DNA of 64,000 bases from Alteromonas marina (lineage in GTDB: Bacteria; Pseudomonadota; Gammaproteobacteria; Enterobacterales; Alteromonadaceae): NCBI RefSeq assembly GCF_000808575.1, contig NZ_JWLW01000066.1, forward strand, positions 186,001 through 250,000. Direction: 5' to 3'. A program made the translations under genes and the position numbers. The notes beneath the pieces are model-generated. The model did no database searches. It was given only the letters and a program-made list of their open reading frames with translations, and had not been told where the DNA came from. Shown piece by piece: positions 9,228-16,986 of the stretch; positions within the stretch are counted from its first letter, which is position 1, and each line of letters starts with the position of its first letter.

Positions 9228-9652
9228 ATAGCTTGTCGGTTCTGACGCTGGGCTTCATAGGCTTCCTGTTTAGCCTCTTCAGGAATCTGCACCCATGCAT
9301 CTCGAATTGGTGTTAATAGGCTAGACACTTCATCTAACATATTCAAGTCGTTGTTAAAATGTGCCTCATTTAAGCGTTCAATCATGTAATTATACAGCGC
9401 AAACATATTTTCGGCGACTTCACCACCCACCTCTAGGTCAAGGGTGTCCCGTAGATGCATGATTATCGCATTCGCCTTTGAGATATAATCAGCTTTGATT
9501 ACCAATTCTTTACGCTCCATCGCGCCTTTTGCGTATGCGATCCGATCAAGTGCCCCTTGCAACAGCATCAGCGTAAGCTTATGTGGATCTGCATTTGCCA
9601 CATCTTGTTTCAGATTACCTTTACGGTAGGCATTTATACCTTTGAGTGACAT
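9224..9652 (-). CDS. fliS: Flagellar export chaperone FliS
   Basis: FliS binds the C-terminal helix of flagellin in the cytoplasm and prevents early polymerisation. Seen: the N-terminal INAYRK pattern with a tyrosine early in helix 1, then DPHKLTLMLLQGALDRI, which matches the family core, and a helical bundle throughout. Length 142 aa is slightly above the usual 125-135. It follows fliD by 22 nt and overlaps the next gene by 4 nt. Confidence 0.93.
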   Translation of the reverse strand: MSLKGINAYRKGNLKQDVANADPHKLTLMLLQGALDRIAYAKGAMERKELVIKADYISKANAIIMHLRDTLDLEVGGEVAENMFALYNYMIERLNEAHFNNDLNMLDEVSSLLTPIRDAWVQIPEEAKQEAYEAQRQNRQAI

Positions 9653-9674
9653 AAAAACTCCAACTCTAAATTAA

Positions 9675-11105
9675 TTACAACGACGCTAGCAGCGCTGATC
9701 CAGTCTGGTTCAACTGTGCAACGGTTTGGTCGAGGTTCAAATATTTGTCTCGAAGAATCTCTTCGTAATTAAGCATTCGTAGCTCTAAGGTCTCCCGCTC
9801 GTCAAACAAATCTTCTCGGTCATCTTTCGCTGCACGCTCTCTTAAGCTAATTAATCCACTGAAAGAAGTGTATTCTTTTGAAAATTCATAGAGCCGTGTA
9901 GCAATCCCCTCGTCTGGATCAGTGAACAACTTAGCGATTTCATCGAAGCTATCTTCCAGTGCATCTTCTAATCTATCTTCACCAGAACCAAGTCCAAAAT
10001 CTGTCGTGCCAATTTCCAGCTTACCGTCGTCATCAAACTCAATACCAATCTGAAACAACCCACCTAAAGCAGAGGAGCTTACACTATCGCCAACAATAGA
10101 CGCTAACCCACTTTGGATACCGCGCAACAAAGAGTCACCTGCTAATGCGCCGTCTTCTTCTAGCTCAGACTCTCCATAGCGAGTGAGCGTTTTGATTTCA
10201 TCAACCAGTGCATTGTAGTTATCGACAAAGTCTCTGATTTTTTTATCTAAACCTTCTTTGTCATAACCGATACTTAGTTTGGTTGCTAAAAAGTCACCTG
10301 CAGCATCTTTGGGAGAAACTTCGTTTACTTCAAACGATACGTTTTGAATAGTATTTTCAAACTCATTTGAACTACTTCGAACTTCGATACCATCAATGTA
10401 GGCGATTGCGTTGCGCGCACTTTCTATGTTCGCGGCACTAATGTTGTTGGTACCGCCAGTTGTCGATAAACGATCTAACTCGGCAACCCCTGTGTCATTA
10501 GTGATTACCAAATCGTTGCCATCGCCTGTTTCACTGGACGAGAAAACTAAACGAGGTCCTGCACCGGTTCCCGTATCAATTATATTTGCGGTTACGCCGA
10601 AGTTATCATCAGCGCTGTTAATCTTTTCGCGTAATGCGGTTAGTGACATGCCAGCAGTAACATCTACGGTAAAGCTCTCGCTTCCGCCCACGTCAAATGT
10701 TAATGAACCTGTACCTGTTGAAAGCACAGGGTCGCTGCTTGATGTAAAAGCGCCGGCGTCTGTAGTTATACGGCTTCCAGCAGCAAGCTGTTCGACAATA
10801 ACTTCGTAACTGCCTCGCAATGCTGAATTTGATGCCTCTGCAGACAGTACATCATTGTCTTCTGAAGGGTTTGTGATGGTAGGCTCTCGACCATTGATAC
10901 CATTGTCGCTTCGCAACTCGTCAACAGCATCCTTGAAGTCAGAGAGCTTTGACTTTATTTGACCAAGGCCAGAAATTTCAGCCTCAATACGCTCTTCTTT
11001 CGCATTCAAACGCTCTTCTTTAGGTTGGCGCTCTGCGGTCAGAAGTTGTTGTACAAGATCATCTAGGGCTAAGCCCGATCCCACACCTAGAGACTGAATT
11101 GTCAT
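9675..11105 (-). CDS. fliD: Flagellar filament cap protein FliD (HAP2)
   Basis: FliD forms the cap at the filament tip that folds incoming flagellin. The N-terminus (IQSLGVGSGLALDDLVQQLL) matches the family helix, followed by the QPKEERLNAKEERIEAEISG coiled segment. The C-terminal part has IGIEFDDDGKLEI and a last coiled coil ending in VAQLNQTGSALLASL, as expected for domain D0. Length 476 aa is normal. Transcribed with flaG (13 nt upstream) and fliS. Confidence 0.95.
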   Translation of the reverse strand: MTIQSLGVGSGLALDDLVQQLLTAERQPKEERLNAKEERIEAEISGLGQIKSKLSDFKDAVDELRSDNGINGREPTITNPSEDNDVLSAEASNSALRGSYEVIVEQLAAGSRITTDAGAFTSSSDPVLSTGTGSLTFDVGGSESFTVDVTAGMSLTALREKINSADDNFGVTANIIDTGTGAGPRLVFSSSETGDGNDLVITNDTGVAELDRLSTTGGTNNISAANIESARNAIAYIDGIEVRSSSNEFENTIQNVSFEVNEVSPKDAAGDFLATKLSIGYDKEGLDKKIRDFVDNYNALVDEIKTLTRYGESELEEDGALAGDSLLRGIQSGLASIVGDSVSSSALGGLFQIGIEFDDDGKLEIGTTDFGLGSGEDRLEDALEDSFDEIAKLFTDPDEGIATRLYEFSKEYTSFSGLISLRERAAKDDREDLFDERETLELRMLNYEEILRDKYLNLDQTVAQLNQTGSALLASL

Positions 11106-11118
11106 AATTTACCTCATG

Positions 11119-11607
11119 CTAAACTTGGTTGTTGATAAACACTCCTACGCTGTCACCAACATCTTGCTGTAACTCTTGGATACGATCAGCAAGCTTCAAA
11201 ACTTCTTCTGAAGGTATTTGCCTTATCACATCACCAGACGTTGAATCTTTAACCGTCACTACCGAGCGATTCGTATTTTCATCGATAGTGAAAGCTAAGT
11301 CTCGATTCTGAACCTTTAAAAATGACTCAACTTTGGCAATAGCGTCGTCTAACTCAACACCGTTACTCTTTGCTTCCTTTATATCGGCCTGCGACGGAGA
11401 AGCTTGAGAAAGAATTTGCTGACTTCCTGTTTTGTCTGACACATCCTGCGCTGCATTGACGTTGGCATTTCGCCCGTTATTAAGAGAAGATCGCTCTTTA
11501 GTCTCAGAGCCCTCTATTCCACGATTAACGTCACTTTCAATTACACCAGCATTCTTAGGCCCTGGTGATGCAAACGACTGGCCAATTTGGGTATTTTGAA
11601 TTTCCAC
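11119..11607 (-). CDS. flaG: FlaG family flagellar protein
   Basis: FlaG proteins influence filament length; they lie between flagellin and fliD in many polar-flagellate bacteria. The C-terminal half has the family pattern: helix with VESFLKVQNRDLAFTIDE, then SVVTVKDSTSGDVIRQIPSEE and a helix with ADRIQELQ. The first 80 residues are Ser/Asn/Gln-rich and look disordered. No own promoter is visible; a terminator lies between it and the preceding flagellin gene, so expression depends on read-through or an unseen promoter. Confidence 0.88.
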   Translation of the reverse strand: MEIQNTQIGQSFASPGPKNAGVIESDVNRGIEGSETKERSSLNNGRNANVNAAQDVSDKTGSQQILSQASPSQADIKEAKSNGVELDDAIAKVESFLKVQNRDLAFTIDENTNRSVVTVKDSTSGDVIRQIPSEEVLKLADRIQELQQDVGDSVGVFINNQV

Positions 11608-11630
11608 CTAATACCTCCCTACTGAAACCA

Positions 11631-11667
11631 CAAAACGGGCCCTTGCTTAAAAAGCAAGCACCCGTTA
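11631..11667 (-). terminator. Intrinsic terminator after flagellin gene 1
   Basis: On the minus strand an imperfect hairpin (ACGGG and CTTGCTT arms against AAGCAAG and CCCGT, with a two-base internal mismatch) is followed by TTTTG. It lies about 35 nt after the stop of the first flagellin gene and before flaG, so it should end or attenuate the abundant flagellin transcript. Confidence 0.65.
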
Positions 11668-11700
11668 CATCTCAACTAAGGTAACTATTTTAAGTATAGC

Positions 11701-12540
11701 TTATCCAAGCAATGACAGCGCTGTTTGAGGACGCTGATTTGCCTGACTTAGTACAGAAACAGATGCCTGCTGGATAATCTGGTTTCTCGTTAGCTCAGCA
11801 GTTTCAGCCGCAAAATCAGTGTCACGAATCTGAGAACGCGCCGATGATAAGTTTTCGCTGATGTTACTTAGATTACGAATAGTTGACTGAAAACGGTTTT
11901 GAAGCGCACCTAAGTCTGCACGAACCGCCCCAATACCAGAGATAGCAGCATCAACATCACTTAAAAGTGCAGAAGCGCCTGATGCAGTAGATACACTGTT
12001 AGTAGTAATACCAAGACCAGTTGCACTGAATCCACTAATTGAGCCAAGGTTTGTAGACGACAGATTTACTGAAATTGTTTGGCCAGCATTAGCACCTACA
12101 AGAAATTTTGCAGAAAAATTCCCGTCCAAAATATTAACATTACCAAACTGAGTGTCGGTAGCTATACGCGAAATTTCAGTGCGCAAGGCAGACACTTCTT
12201 TTTGCAGTGCTAGACGGTCAGCAGAGCTGTTAATACCGTTTTGTGACTGTACAGCAAGAGTACGGATACGCTGCAAGCTTGTAGTAACTTCGCTAAGCGC
12301 GCCTTCTGCTGTTTGCGACAGAGAGATAGCGTCGTTAGCATTTCGCACTGCTTGGTTAAGGCCTTGTACTTGTGAAGTAAGACGGTCAGAAATTTGAAGA
12401 CCTGCAGCGTCATCCGATGCACTATTAATGCGGAATCCCGATGAAAGTCTTTCAAACGACGTATTCAAGCGATCATTTACGTCAAAAAGCTGACGTTGAG
12501 CATTGATCGATGAAACATTGGTATTTACAAATAAAGACAT
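11701..12540 (-). CDS. Flagellin (copy 1)
   Basis: A 279-residue flagellin. Seen: N-terminal D0/D1 helices (VNTNVSSINAQRQLF, RLSSGFRINSASDDAAGLQI) and C-terminal D1/D0 (LGALQNRFQSTIRNLSNISE, ending ANQRPQTALSLLG). The central part is only about 60-70 residues, so outer D2/D3 domains are absent; possible Ser/Thr glycosylation sites would be in the SFSATGLGITTNS-like region. It has a strong ribosome site (CTAGGAGG) and its own sigma28-like promoter. It differs from copies 2 and 3 at several positions in D1 (for example ITRL-equivalent SDRLTSQV, QFGNVNILDG), so it is the more diverged copy. Confidence 0.96.
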   Translation of the reverse strand: MSLFVNTNVSSINAQRQLFDVNDRLNTSFERLSSGFRINSASDDAAGLQISDRLTSQVQGLNQAVRNANDAISLSQTAEGALSEVTTSLQRIRTLAVQSQNGINSSADRLALQKEVSALRTEISRIATDTQFGNVNILDGNFSAKFLVGANAGQTISVNLSSTNLGSISGFSATGLGITTNSVSTASGASALLSDVDAAISGIGAVRADLGALQNRFQSTIRNLSNISENLSSARSQIRDTDFAAETAELTRNQIIQQASVSVLSQANQRPQTALSLLG

Positions 12541-12667
12541 TAGATTACCTCCTAGGGATTCGACGGCAAACCTGCTATCATCAAATCCTTCCAGTTCATA
12601 TTGGCTGGGTCACTACTCCCGCCAACACCTCAATATAAAAGTAAATTAAATTACCCCTCAACAATAG

Positions 12668-12694
12668 GTATCGGCCAATGCTTTAGGTTCTTTA
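12668..12694 (-). promoter_or_regulatory. Sigma28 (FliA) promoter of flagellin 1
   Basis: Read on the minus strand: TAAA (12691-12694), a 15-base spacer, then GCCGATAC (12668-12675). This fits the FliA consensus TAAA-N15-GCCGATAA at all but the last base. The start codon lies about 128 bases downstream, giving a long leader. Confidence 0.8.
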
Positions 12695-13033
12695 GCTTTT
12701 TTTGGTATTTTTCTTAAAAAATTTACCAAAAGATAAGTAAATAATTGATTATTAAGAATATTAACCAGTTTATTTTTTCAATATTTACAGTAATTTTTCG
12801 GAAACTAAGTGGATAATGGGCTATGCGGATTGGTACAAGACACACTTATTCTAGAAATAATCGTTGCCTTGGTGCTCTATCGACTGCATACAATAACCCA
12901 GCCTTATCGGAAAACAGTACTTTTGAGGTATATTCAGGTGATAGAGTTACAGAAGTTGGCACTTAATATGCATTATAATACGTAGGCTACGGCGTTGCTC
13001 TACCGTAGTTTGAAATTGGTGAGATGTTTCGGT

Positions 13034-13101
13034 AAAAATAAAAAAAGGCCGAGACAACGATATCTCGGCCAATTTGCTCACGTTAGGAGATAGAGCAAAT
13101 T
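13034..13101 (-). terminator. Two-hairpin structure ending in an intrinsic terminator
   Basis: On the minus strand a perfect 9-bp stem (AATTTGCTC/GAGCAAATT, arms at 13071-13079 and 13093-13101, 13-base loop) is followed at once by a perfect 8-bp GC-rich stem (GGCCGAGA/TCTCGGCC, 13047-13054 and 13063-13070) and a run of seven T. It is 182 bases beyond the flagellin-2 stop. It is certainly a good terminator shape; the preceding hairpin, whose loop reads TATCTCCTAACGT, makes a small RNA 3' end possible. Confidence 0.75.
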
Positions 13102-13282
13102 CAGTTTCTGTCGGCTGGCAGGGTTTAGTAGGATAAACTGGCCTCTCAACCAACACTTCTACACTCTCAGTCCTGTTAGTCGGCGCTTTCTCAAAGGGGC
13201 GGCCTTAATGGCCGCATTCCTTTCTTCAGGGGATGGCCTCTCAACTCCTTCCCAAATAGCGCTTAATATCTAACTAGGACTA

Positions 13283-14128
13283 TTAGCCTAGCAGTGACAA
13301 TGCAGCCTGAGGGCGCTGATTTGCCTGTGCTAAAATAGTGGTACTTGCCTGCTGTAATATCTGGTTACGGCTTAATTCTGCCGTTTCGGTGGCAAAGTCA
13401 GCATCTTTGATACGCGATCTTGCCGCAGACACGTTTTCAGAAATGTTACTCAAGTTACGGATAGTCGACTGGAATCGATTTTGTAGTGCACCCAAATCAG
13501 CACGTAGACCACCAATTGCCGATACTGCTTTGTCTACCGCGGTTAACAAACGCGATGCGCCCGCTTCAGTTAGAACATTATCAGAAATAATTCCAAGACC
13601 CGTTGCACTAAAGCCATTAACTCCAGCGCGGTTTAGTGCTTGAGATGATAAGTTTACAGAGATTGTCTGACCTGCGTTTGCACCAACAAGGAACTTAGCA
13701 GAAAAGTCACCCGTTAAAATGTCTACACCTGCGAATTGCGTGGTCGTCGAAATACGTGATATTTCCGTACGAAGCGCAGACACTTCTTTTTGTAGTGCAA
13801 CACGGTCAGCTGAGCTGTTAATGCCATTTTGCGACTGAATGGCTAGTGTACGAATACGCTGGAGAGCGGTTGTCGTTTCAGCCATTGCGCCTTCTGCGGT
13901 TTGTGCAAGCGATATACCATCGTTTGCGTTTCGTACCGCTTGGTTCAGACCTTGAATCTGAGACGTCATACGGTCGGTAATTTGAAGGCCAGCAGCGTCG
14001 TCGGCAGCGCTATTGATTCGAAAACCAGATGATAGACGTTCAAAAGCAGTGCTTAAGTTATTGCCTGTTGTGAATAGTTGGCGTTGTGCATTTAGCGATG
14101 ACACATTGGTATTTACAAATAGACTCAT
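13283..14128 (-). CDS. Flagellin (copy 2)
   Basis: A 281-residue flagellin, close to copy 3 over nearly the whole length and more distant from copy 1. D0/D1 helices are complete (VNTNVSSLNAQRQLF at the start; ANQRPQAALSLLG at the end), and the central region is short. Codon use and motifs such as QFAGVDILTGDFSAKFLVG show a recent duplication with copy 3. It has its own leader, a promoter with a perfect -10 element, and a separate terminator, so the three copies can be regulated independently. Confidence 0.96.
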   Translation of the reverse strand: MSLFVNTNVSSLNAQRQLFTTGNNLSTAFERLSSGFRINSAADDAAGLQITDRMTSQIQGLNQAVRNANDGISLAQTAEGAMAETTTALQRIRTLAIQSQNGINSSADRVALQKEVSALRTEISRISTTTQFAGVDILTGDFSAKFLVGANAGQTISVNLSSQALNRAGVNGFSATGLGIISDNVLTEAGASRLLTAVDKAVSAIGGLRADLGALQNRFQSTIRNLSNISENVSAARSRIKDADFATETAELSRNQILQQASTTILAQANQRPQAALSLLG

Positions 14129-14241
14129 GGGTCTCTCCTAACAGTTTCGAGTGTTGCGCTATTGGTTTTATTATGTGCGCAGTAGTTTAAAAATTTTGGC
14201 ATAGCCTGTGCTTCATTAAGGTGTCAGTTTAATCTGACATT

Positions 14242-14268
14242 TTATCGGCACACTAACCGGTAAAATTG
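14242..14268 (-). promoter_or_regulatory. Sigma28-like promoter of flagellin 2 (perfect -10, weak -35)
   Basis: On the minus strand GCCGATAA is a full match to the FliA -10 element (14242-14249). Fifteen bases upstream the sequence is CAAT, not TAAA, so the -35 is poor. It lies 114 bases before the flagellin-2 start codon. A weaker -35 may mean lower or activator-dependent expression than copy 1. Confidence 0.6.
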
Positions 14269-14275
14269 CTACATA

Positions 14276-14366
14276 GAGAAGTTACTTCTCTTTGCTGACT
14301 GGTGGGTTTGATGCTCCAGACCTCAAACCTCTCACTACCTCCTGGCTTCATTCTTGCCAGTCAGCA
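14276..14366. other. Nested inverted repeats, possible structured RNA or regulatory site
   Basis: Three perfect inverted repeats lie together: GAGAAG-TTA-CTTCTC (14276-14290), an outer 10-bp pair TGCTGACTGG (14293-14302) with CCAGTCAGCA (14357-14366), and inside it a 7-bp pair GGTTTGA/TCAAACC. It is just upstream of the flagellin-2 promoter. The arrangement would fold on either strand. No family is recognised and no promoter for it is identified. Confidence 0.4.
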
Positions 14367-14820
14367 GCTCCACTCTTAGCAAACCTTCCTATTTATCGTC
14401 ACTCAAACAAATTTCCTTTAGAACTTTTTAAAAATTTATTTCGGACTACATAAAGCAATGATTTAGCTGAACTTTAAGAAAAAGAAAATAAAACAAACTA
14501 CATATCAGGATTAAACAAACCTTGATATAAACCATCCTTTTCTTAACTTAGGAGAAATAAAACAAGTTTTACCTCCCTTTGTAATAGTTATCGTCACATT
14601 GGAAAAATTACTTTAATCTTTTTTACAATTTTTTTAGCGGTAAATGAAAAGTAATTATAAATCCAGGCTTTGGCACTCTCGTGAACTTAAGTAAGCGATG
14701 GAGCAGTAAATTAGGTTGGGGGAAAATAAAGTGATTAATACCAATCTGTATAGTTAATTGCTCACTCAGAAGGCGCTGTACCATGATTAGCGTGAGCGAT
14801 GGTTTTACACGACAGAGAAA

Positions 14821-14853
14821 TAAAAAAAACCGATACTCCACAAAGAGTATCGG
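14821..14853 (-). terminator. Intrinsic terminator after flagellin 3
   Basis: On the minus strand a perfect 9-bp stem CCGATACTC/GAGTATCGG with a six-base loop (14830-14853) is followed by a run of eight T. It lies 60 bases past the flagellin-3 stop codon. Confidence 0.85.
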
Positions 14854-14912
14854 CTTTCATCATTCACTCGTGGACTAGAGCACTACCTCCTGACTCCACT
14901 CACGCTGAGTAA

Positions 14913-15764
14913 TTAACCCAGTAGCGACAACGCTGCCTGAGGGCGCTGATTTGCCTGAGACAATACCGTGGTGCTTGCCTGCTGGATAATCTGGTTACGT
15001 GTTAGATTAGCTGTCTCAGTGGCAAAGTCAGTATCTTTGATCTGAGAACGTGCAGCTGATACGTTTTCTGAAATATTGCTTAGGTTACGAATTGTAGACT
15101 GGAAACGGTTTTGAAGCGCACCCAAGTCAGCACGTAGGCCACCGATTGCAGAAATCGCGCTGTCTACTTTACTAAGCAGGCCAGAAGCGTTTTCGCTCGT
15201 AAGCACATCAACATCAGTACCTGTAATATTCAATCCAGTTGCGCTAAATCCACTAACACCTGCACGAGTCAATGTTGGACTTGAAAGGTTTACAGAAATT
15301 GTCTGACCTGCGTTTGCACCTACAAGGAATTTCGCAGAGAAATCACCTGATAGAATATTTACGCCCGCGAACTGAGTGGTCGTCGAGATACGCGAAATCT
15401 CAGTACGCAAAGCAGATACTTCTTTTTGAAGTGCTACACGGTCAGCAGAGCTGTTGATACCATTTTGCGACTGAATGGCTAGCGTACGAATACGCTGTAG
15501 TGCCGTCGTGGTTTCAGAAAGCGCACCTTCTGCAGTTTGCGACAGTGAAATCGCATCGTTTGCATTACGTACAGCTTGGTTAAGGCCTTGAATTTGTGAT
15601 GTCATTCGATCGGTAATCTGCAGACCTGCAGCATCATCAGCAGCGCTGTTGATACGGAAGCCTGAAGAAAGGCGCTCAAAAGACGTACTCAAAGAATTAC
15701 TAACATCAAAAAGCTGACGCTGGGCATTCAATGAGGATACATTGGTATTAACGAACATAGACAT
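14913..15764 (-). CDS. Flagellin (copy 3)
   Basis: A 283-residue flagellin with the same D0/D1 plan as copies 1 and 2 (VNTNVSSLNAQRQLF; RLSSGFRINSAADDAAGLQI; ANQRPQAALSLLG). The main difference from copy 2 is the middle (SATGLNITGTDVDVLTSEN), where surface-exposed residues and possible glycan sites lie. It has a short leader with a good ribosome site (AGGAGA) and a promoter only about 40 bases upstream. It is the first flagellin gene in the direction of transcription after the flgKL block, across the lone plus-strand gene. Confidence 0.96.
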   Translation of the reverse strand: MSMFVNTNVSSLNAQRQLFDVSNSLSTSFERLSSGFRINSAADDAAGLQITDRMTSQIQGLNQAVRNANDAISLSQTAEGALSETTTALQRIRTLAIQSQNGINSSADRVALQKEVSALRTEISRISTTTQFAGVNILSGDFSAKFLVGANAGQTISVNLSSPTLTRAGVSGFSATGLNITGTDVDVLTSENASGLLSKVDSAISAIGGLRADLGALQNRFQSTIRNLSNISENVSAARSQIKDTDFATETANLTRNQIIQQASTTVLSQANQRPQAALSLLG

Positions 15765-15801
15765 AAAGTCTCTCCTACACTCTCAGTCCAGCGTGCGCTG
15801 G

Positions 15802-15829
15802 CTGTCGGCATTACCGACGTTTTGTTTTA
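15802..15829 (-). promoter_or_regulatory. Candidate sigma28 promoter of flagellin 3
   Basis: On the minus strand: TAAA (15826-15829), 16-base spacer, GCCGACAG (15802-15809). One base longer than the optimal spacer and two mismatches in the -10 element, so a weaker match than for flagellin 1. Its distance to the start codon (38 bases) fits a short leader. Confidence 0.5.
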
Positions 15830-15925
15830 GTAGTCATCAAGACCTGAGGGGTAATTGATGAACTGGCTCTCTCAGAAACTGTATCGACATCATTTAGAAT
15901 CCCTTTAGAAAAAATTACGATTTTT

Positions 15926-15966
15926 GCCGATAGGCGGTAAGATATTGCCGTAGATTGACGGTAAGA
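15926..15966. repeat. Two imperfect 24-base direct repeats before the beta-propeller gene
   Basis: Each unit has TGCCG followed by CGGTAAGA; the exact 8-base copies are at 15935-15942 and 15959-15966, 24 bases apart. They lie between the divergent flagellin-3 and beta-propeller genes, so a regulator bound here could act on either. A loose sigma70 pair (TTACGA at 15915, TAAGAT at 15938) overlaps the first copy. Confidence 0.4.
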
Positions 15967-16003
15967 CACGACATAACTGGTGGATTTTAAAGGGAGATTT
16001 GGC

Positions 16004-16981
16004 GTGAAAAATAGTTTGATGCTGTTCAACATAAAGCGCATATCCAAGCCTGCAACCCATTGCGCTTTCACTGATTTAATAGAAAATCCGTTCGACATAA
16101 GTCGTAAAACCTTGATGTGCTGTTACCGACAAGCTAGTGACCATGTCAGTACTGACGGAGTGGTTATTGTATTAACTCTTGATAAAACTTCGTTTCAAGT
16201 TCGCAACAGAGTAGTTATTAGAGAGAATAATGCAGACCTACGAGATCCGAAGTTCTCATACGATGGCTCTCGTCTCATGCTTACTACCTATGCAAAATCC
16301 TTTCTTGATAAAAGAAAAGTGGTCACAAAAATGGTGACTTATTTCTCAACCACCGGCTATTCATGGTCTACAGGGAATAGTCACGGTAGAAGCGGTTGGT
16401 GGTTGTGGAACAATACTTTTTATAACTCAGAAGCTTATGGCTTTGCGTACAATCGACGAGCGAACTCAGTTTCGCTCTATAAGGGTGACCCAACACGTTC
16501 AATGCACGTTCACAAGGAGGAGGCTTTTTGTTTGGACAAACAAGGTAAAGGTTACCCCAATGAAAGCACAATCTTGTTTGATGATGACGGAAATGCCTCG
16601 GTATTTTTAAGACGAGATGCCGATACTTTCAGTGCGCAATTTGGTACGTCAAAACCGCCTTATACCAAATGGAACTGGCATGATTTGGGTATCTACATTG
16701 GTGGTCCCGCAGCCGTGGCGTTAAGTGAAAACCTATATATCGTTGCAGGACGACATATAGATTGGGGGTCACATCAATTTACAACCAGGGTATGGCTATT
16801 TGATAGCGTAACTAAAATATTAACTGAACTAAAAACGCTGCCAAGCGGAGGAGATACAAGTTATCCTGGCCTGGTGATTGAAGACGACAACCTTTATATC
16901 TCTTACTACTCTTGCCATGTCGACAATCAAGCCAGAGTTTACATAGCGCACTTGAGCGGCATTAATGACTTGATAAATTAA
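16004..16981 (+). CDS. Predicted beta-propeller protein resembling sialidase-superfamily (BNR) proteins
   Basis: A 325-residue protein on the strand opposite to all neighbours. The reading frame is open from GTG at 15980, but the GTG at 16004 has a proper ribosome site (AGGGAG, 7-base spacing) and is the preferred start. Near the C-terminus SGGDTSYPGLVIEDDNLYIS followed by YYS resembles the last blades of bacterial exo-sialidase-like propellers; repeated aromatic and Asp-rich turns (FDDDGNASVFL, LYIVAGRHIDWG) fit blades. No signal peptide or lipobox is seen, so it is probably cytoplasmic. Catalytic Arg triad and Tyr/Glu pair cannot be assigned by eye. A link to flagellin nonulosonate handling is inferred only from its position between flagellin 3 and flgL. 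Confidence 0.55.
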   Translation: MKNSLMLFNIKRISKPATHCAFTDLIENPFDISRKTLMCCYRQASDHVSTDGVVIVLTLDKTSFQVRNRVVIRENNADLRDPKFSYDGSRLMLTTYAKSFLDKRKVVTKMVTYFSTTGYSWSTGNSHGRSGWWLWNNTFYNSEAYGFAYNRRANSVSLYKGDPTRSMHVHKEEAFCLDKQGKGYPNESTILFDDDGNASVFLRRDADTFSAQFGTSKPPYTKWNWHDLGIYIGGPAAVALSENLYIVAGRHIDWGSHQFTTRVWLFDSVTKILTELKTLPSGGDTSYPGLVIEDDNLYISYYSCHVDNQARVYIAHLSGINDLIN

Positions 16982-16986
16982 GACCG

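Larger units (their letters stand above)
12541..13282. other. Long spacer between flagellin genes 1 and 2
   Basis: No believable gene. From left to right it holds the flagellin-1 leader and sigma28-like promoter (to 12694), an AT-rich stretch of about 330 bases with nothing recognised, a two-hairpin terminator structure (13034-13101), two copies of a 12-base repeat TGGCCTCTCAAC (13139-13150 and 13234-13245), and a GCGGCC-TTAAT-GGCCGC hairpin between these copies (13199-13215). The right half is probably the 3' untranslated region of flagellin 2 or a separate small RNA. Confidence 0.5.
14129..14912. other. Long spacer between flagellin genes 2 and 3
   Basis: No believable gene. It contains the flagellin-2 leader, a TGTCAG/CTGACA hairpin at the expected mRNA 5' end (14222-14239), the -10 element at 14242-14249, a cluster of nested inverted repeats at 14276-14366, an AT-rich stretch (about 14400-14700) with nothing recognised, a dispersed 17-base repeat (14737-14753), a GCTCAC/GTGAGC inverted repeat (14760-14797) and the flagellin-3 terminator. 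Confidence 0.5.

Noticed and set aside
12947..13156. 69-codon minus-strand frame in the flagellin spacer
   Set aside because: It runs through two hairpins and the terminator, has no ribosome site and no recognisable text.
14623..14841. 72-codon minus-strand frame
   Set aside because: It starts inside the terminator of flagellin 3 and covers the dispersed repeat; no coding signal.
15811..16098. 95-codon minus-strand frame over the start of the beta-propeller gene
   Set aside because: It overlaps promoter repeats and a better-supported gene with a good ribosome site on the other strand.
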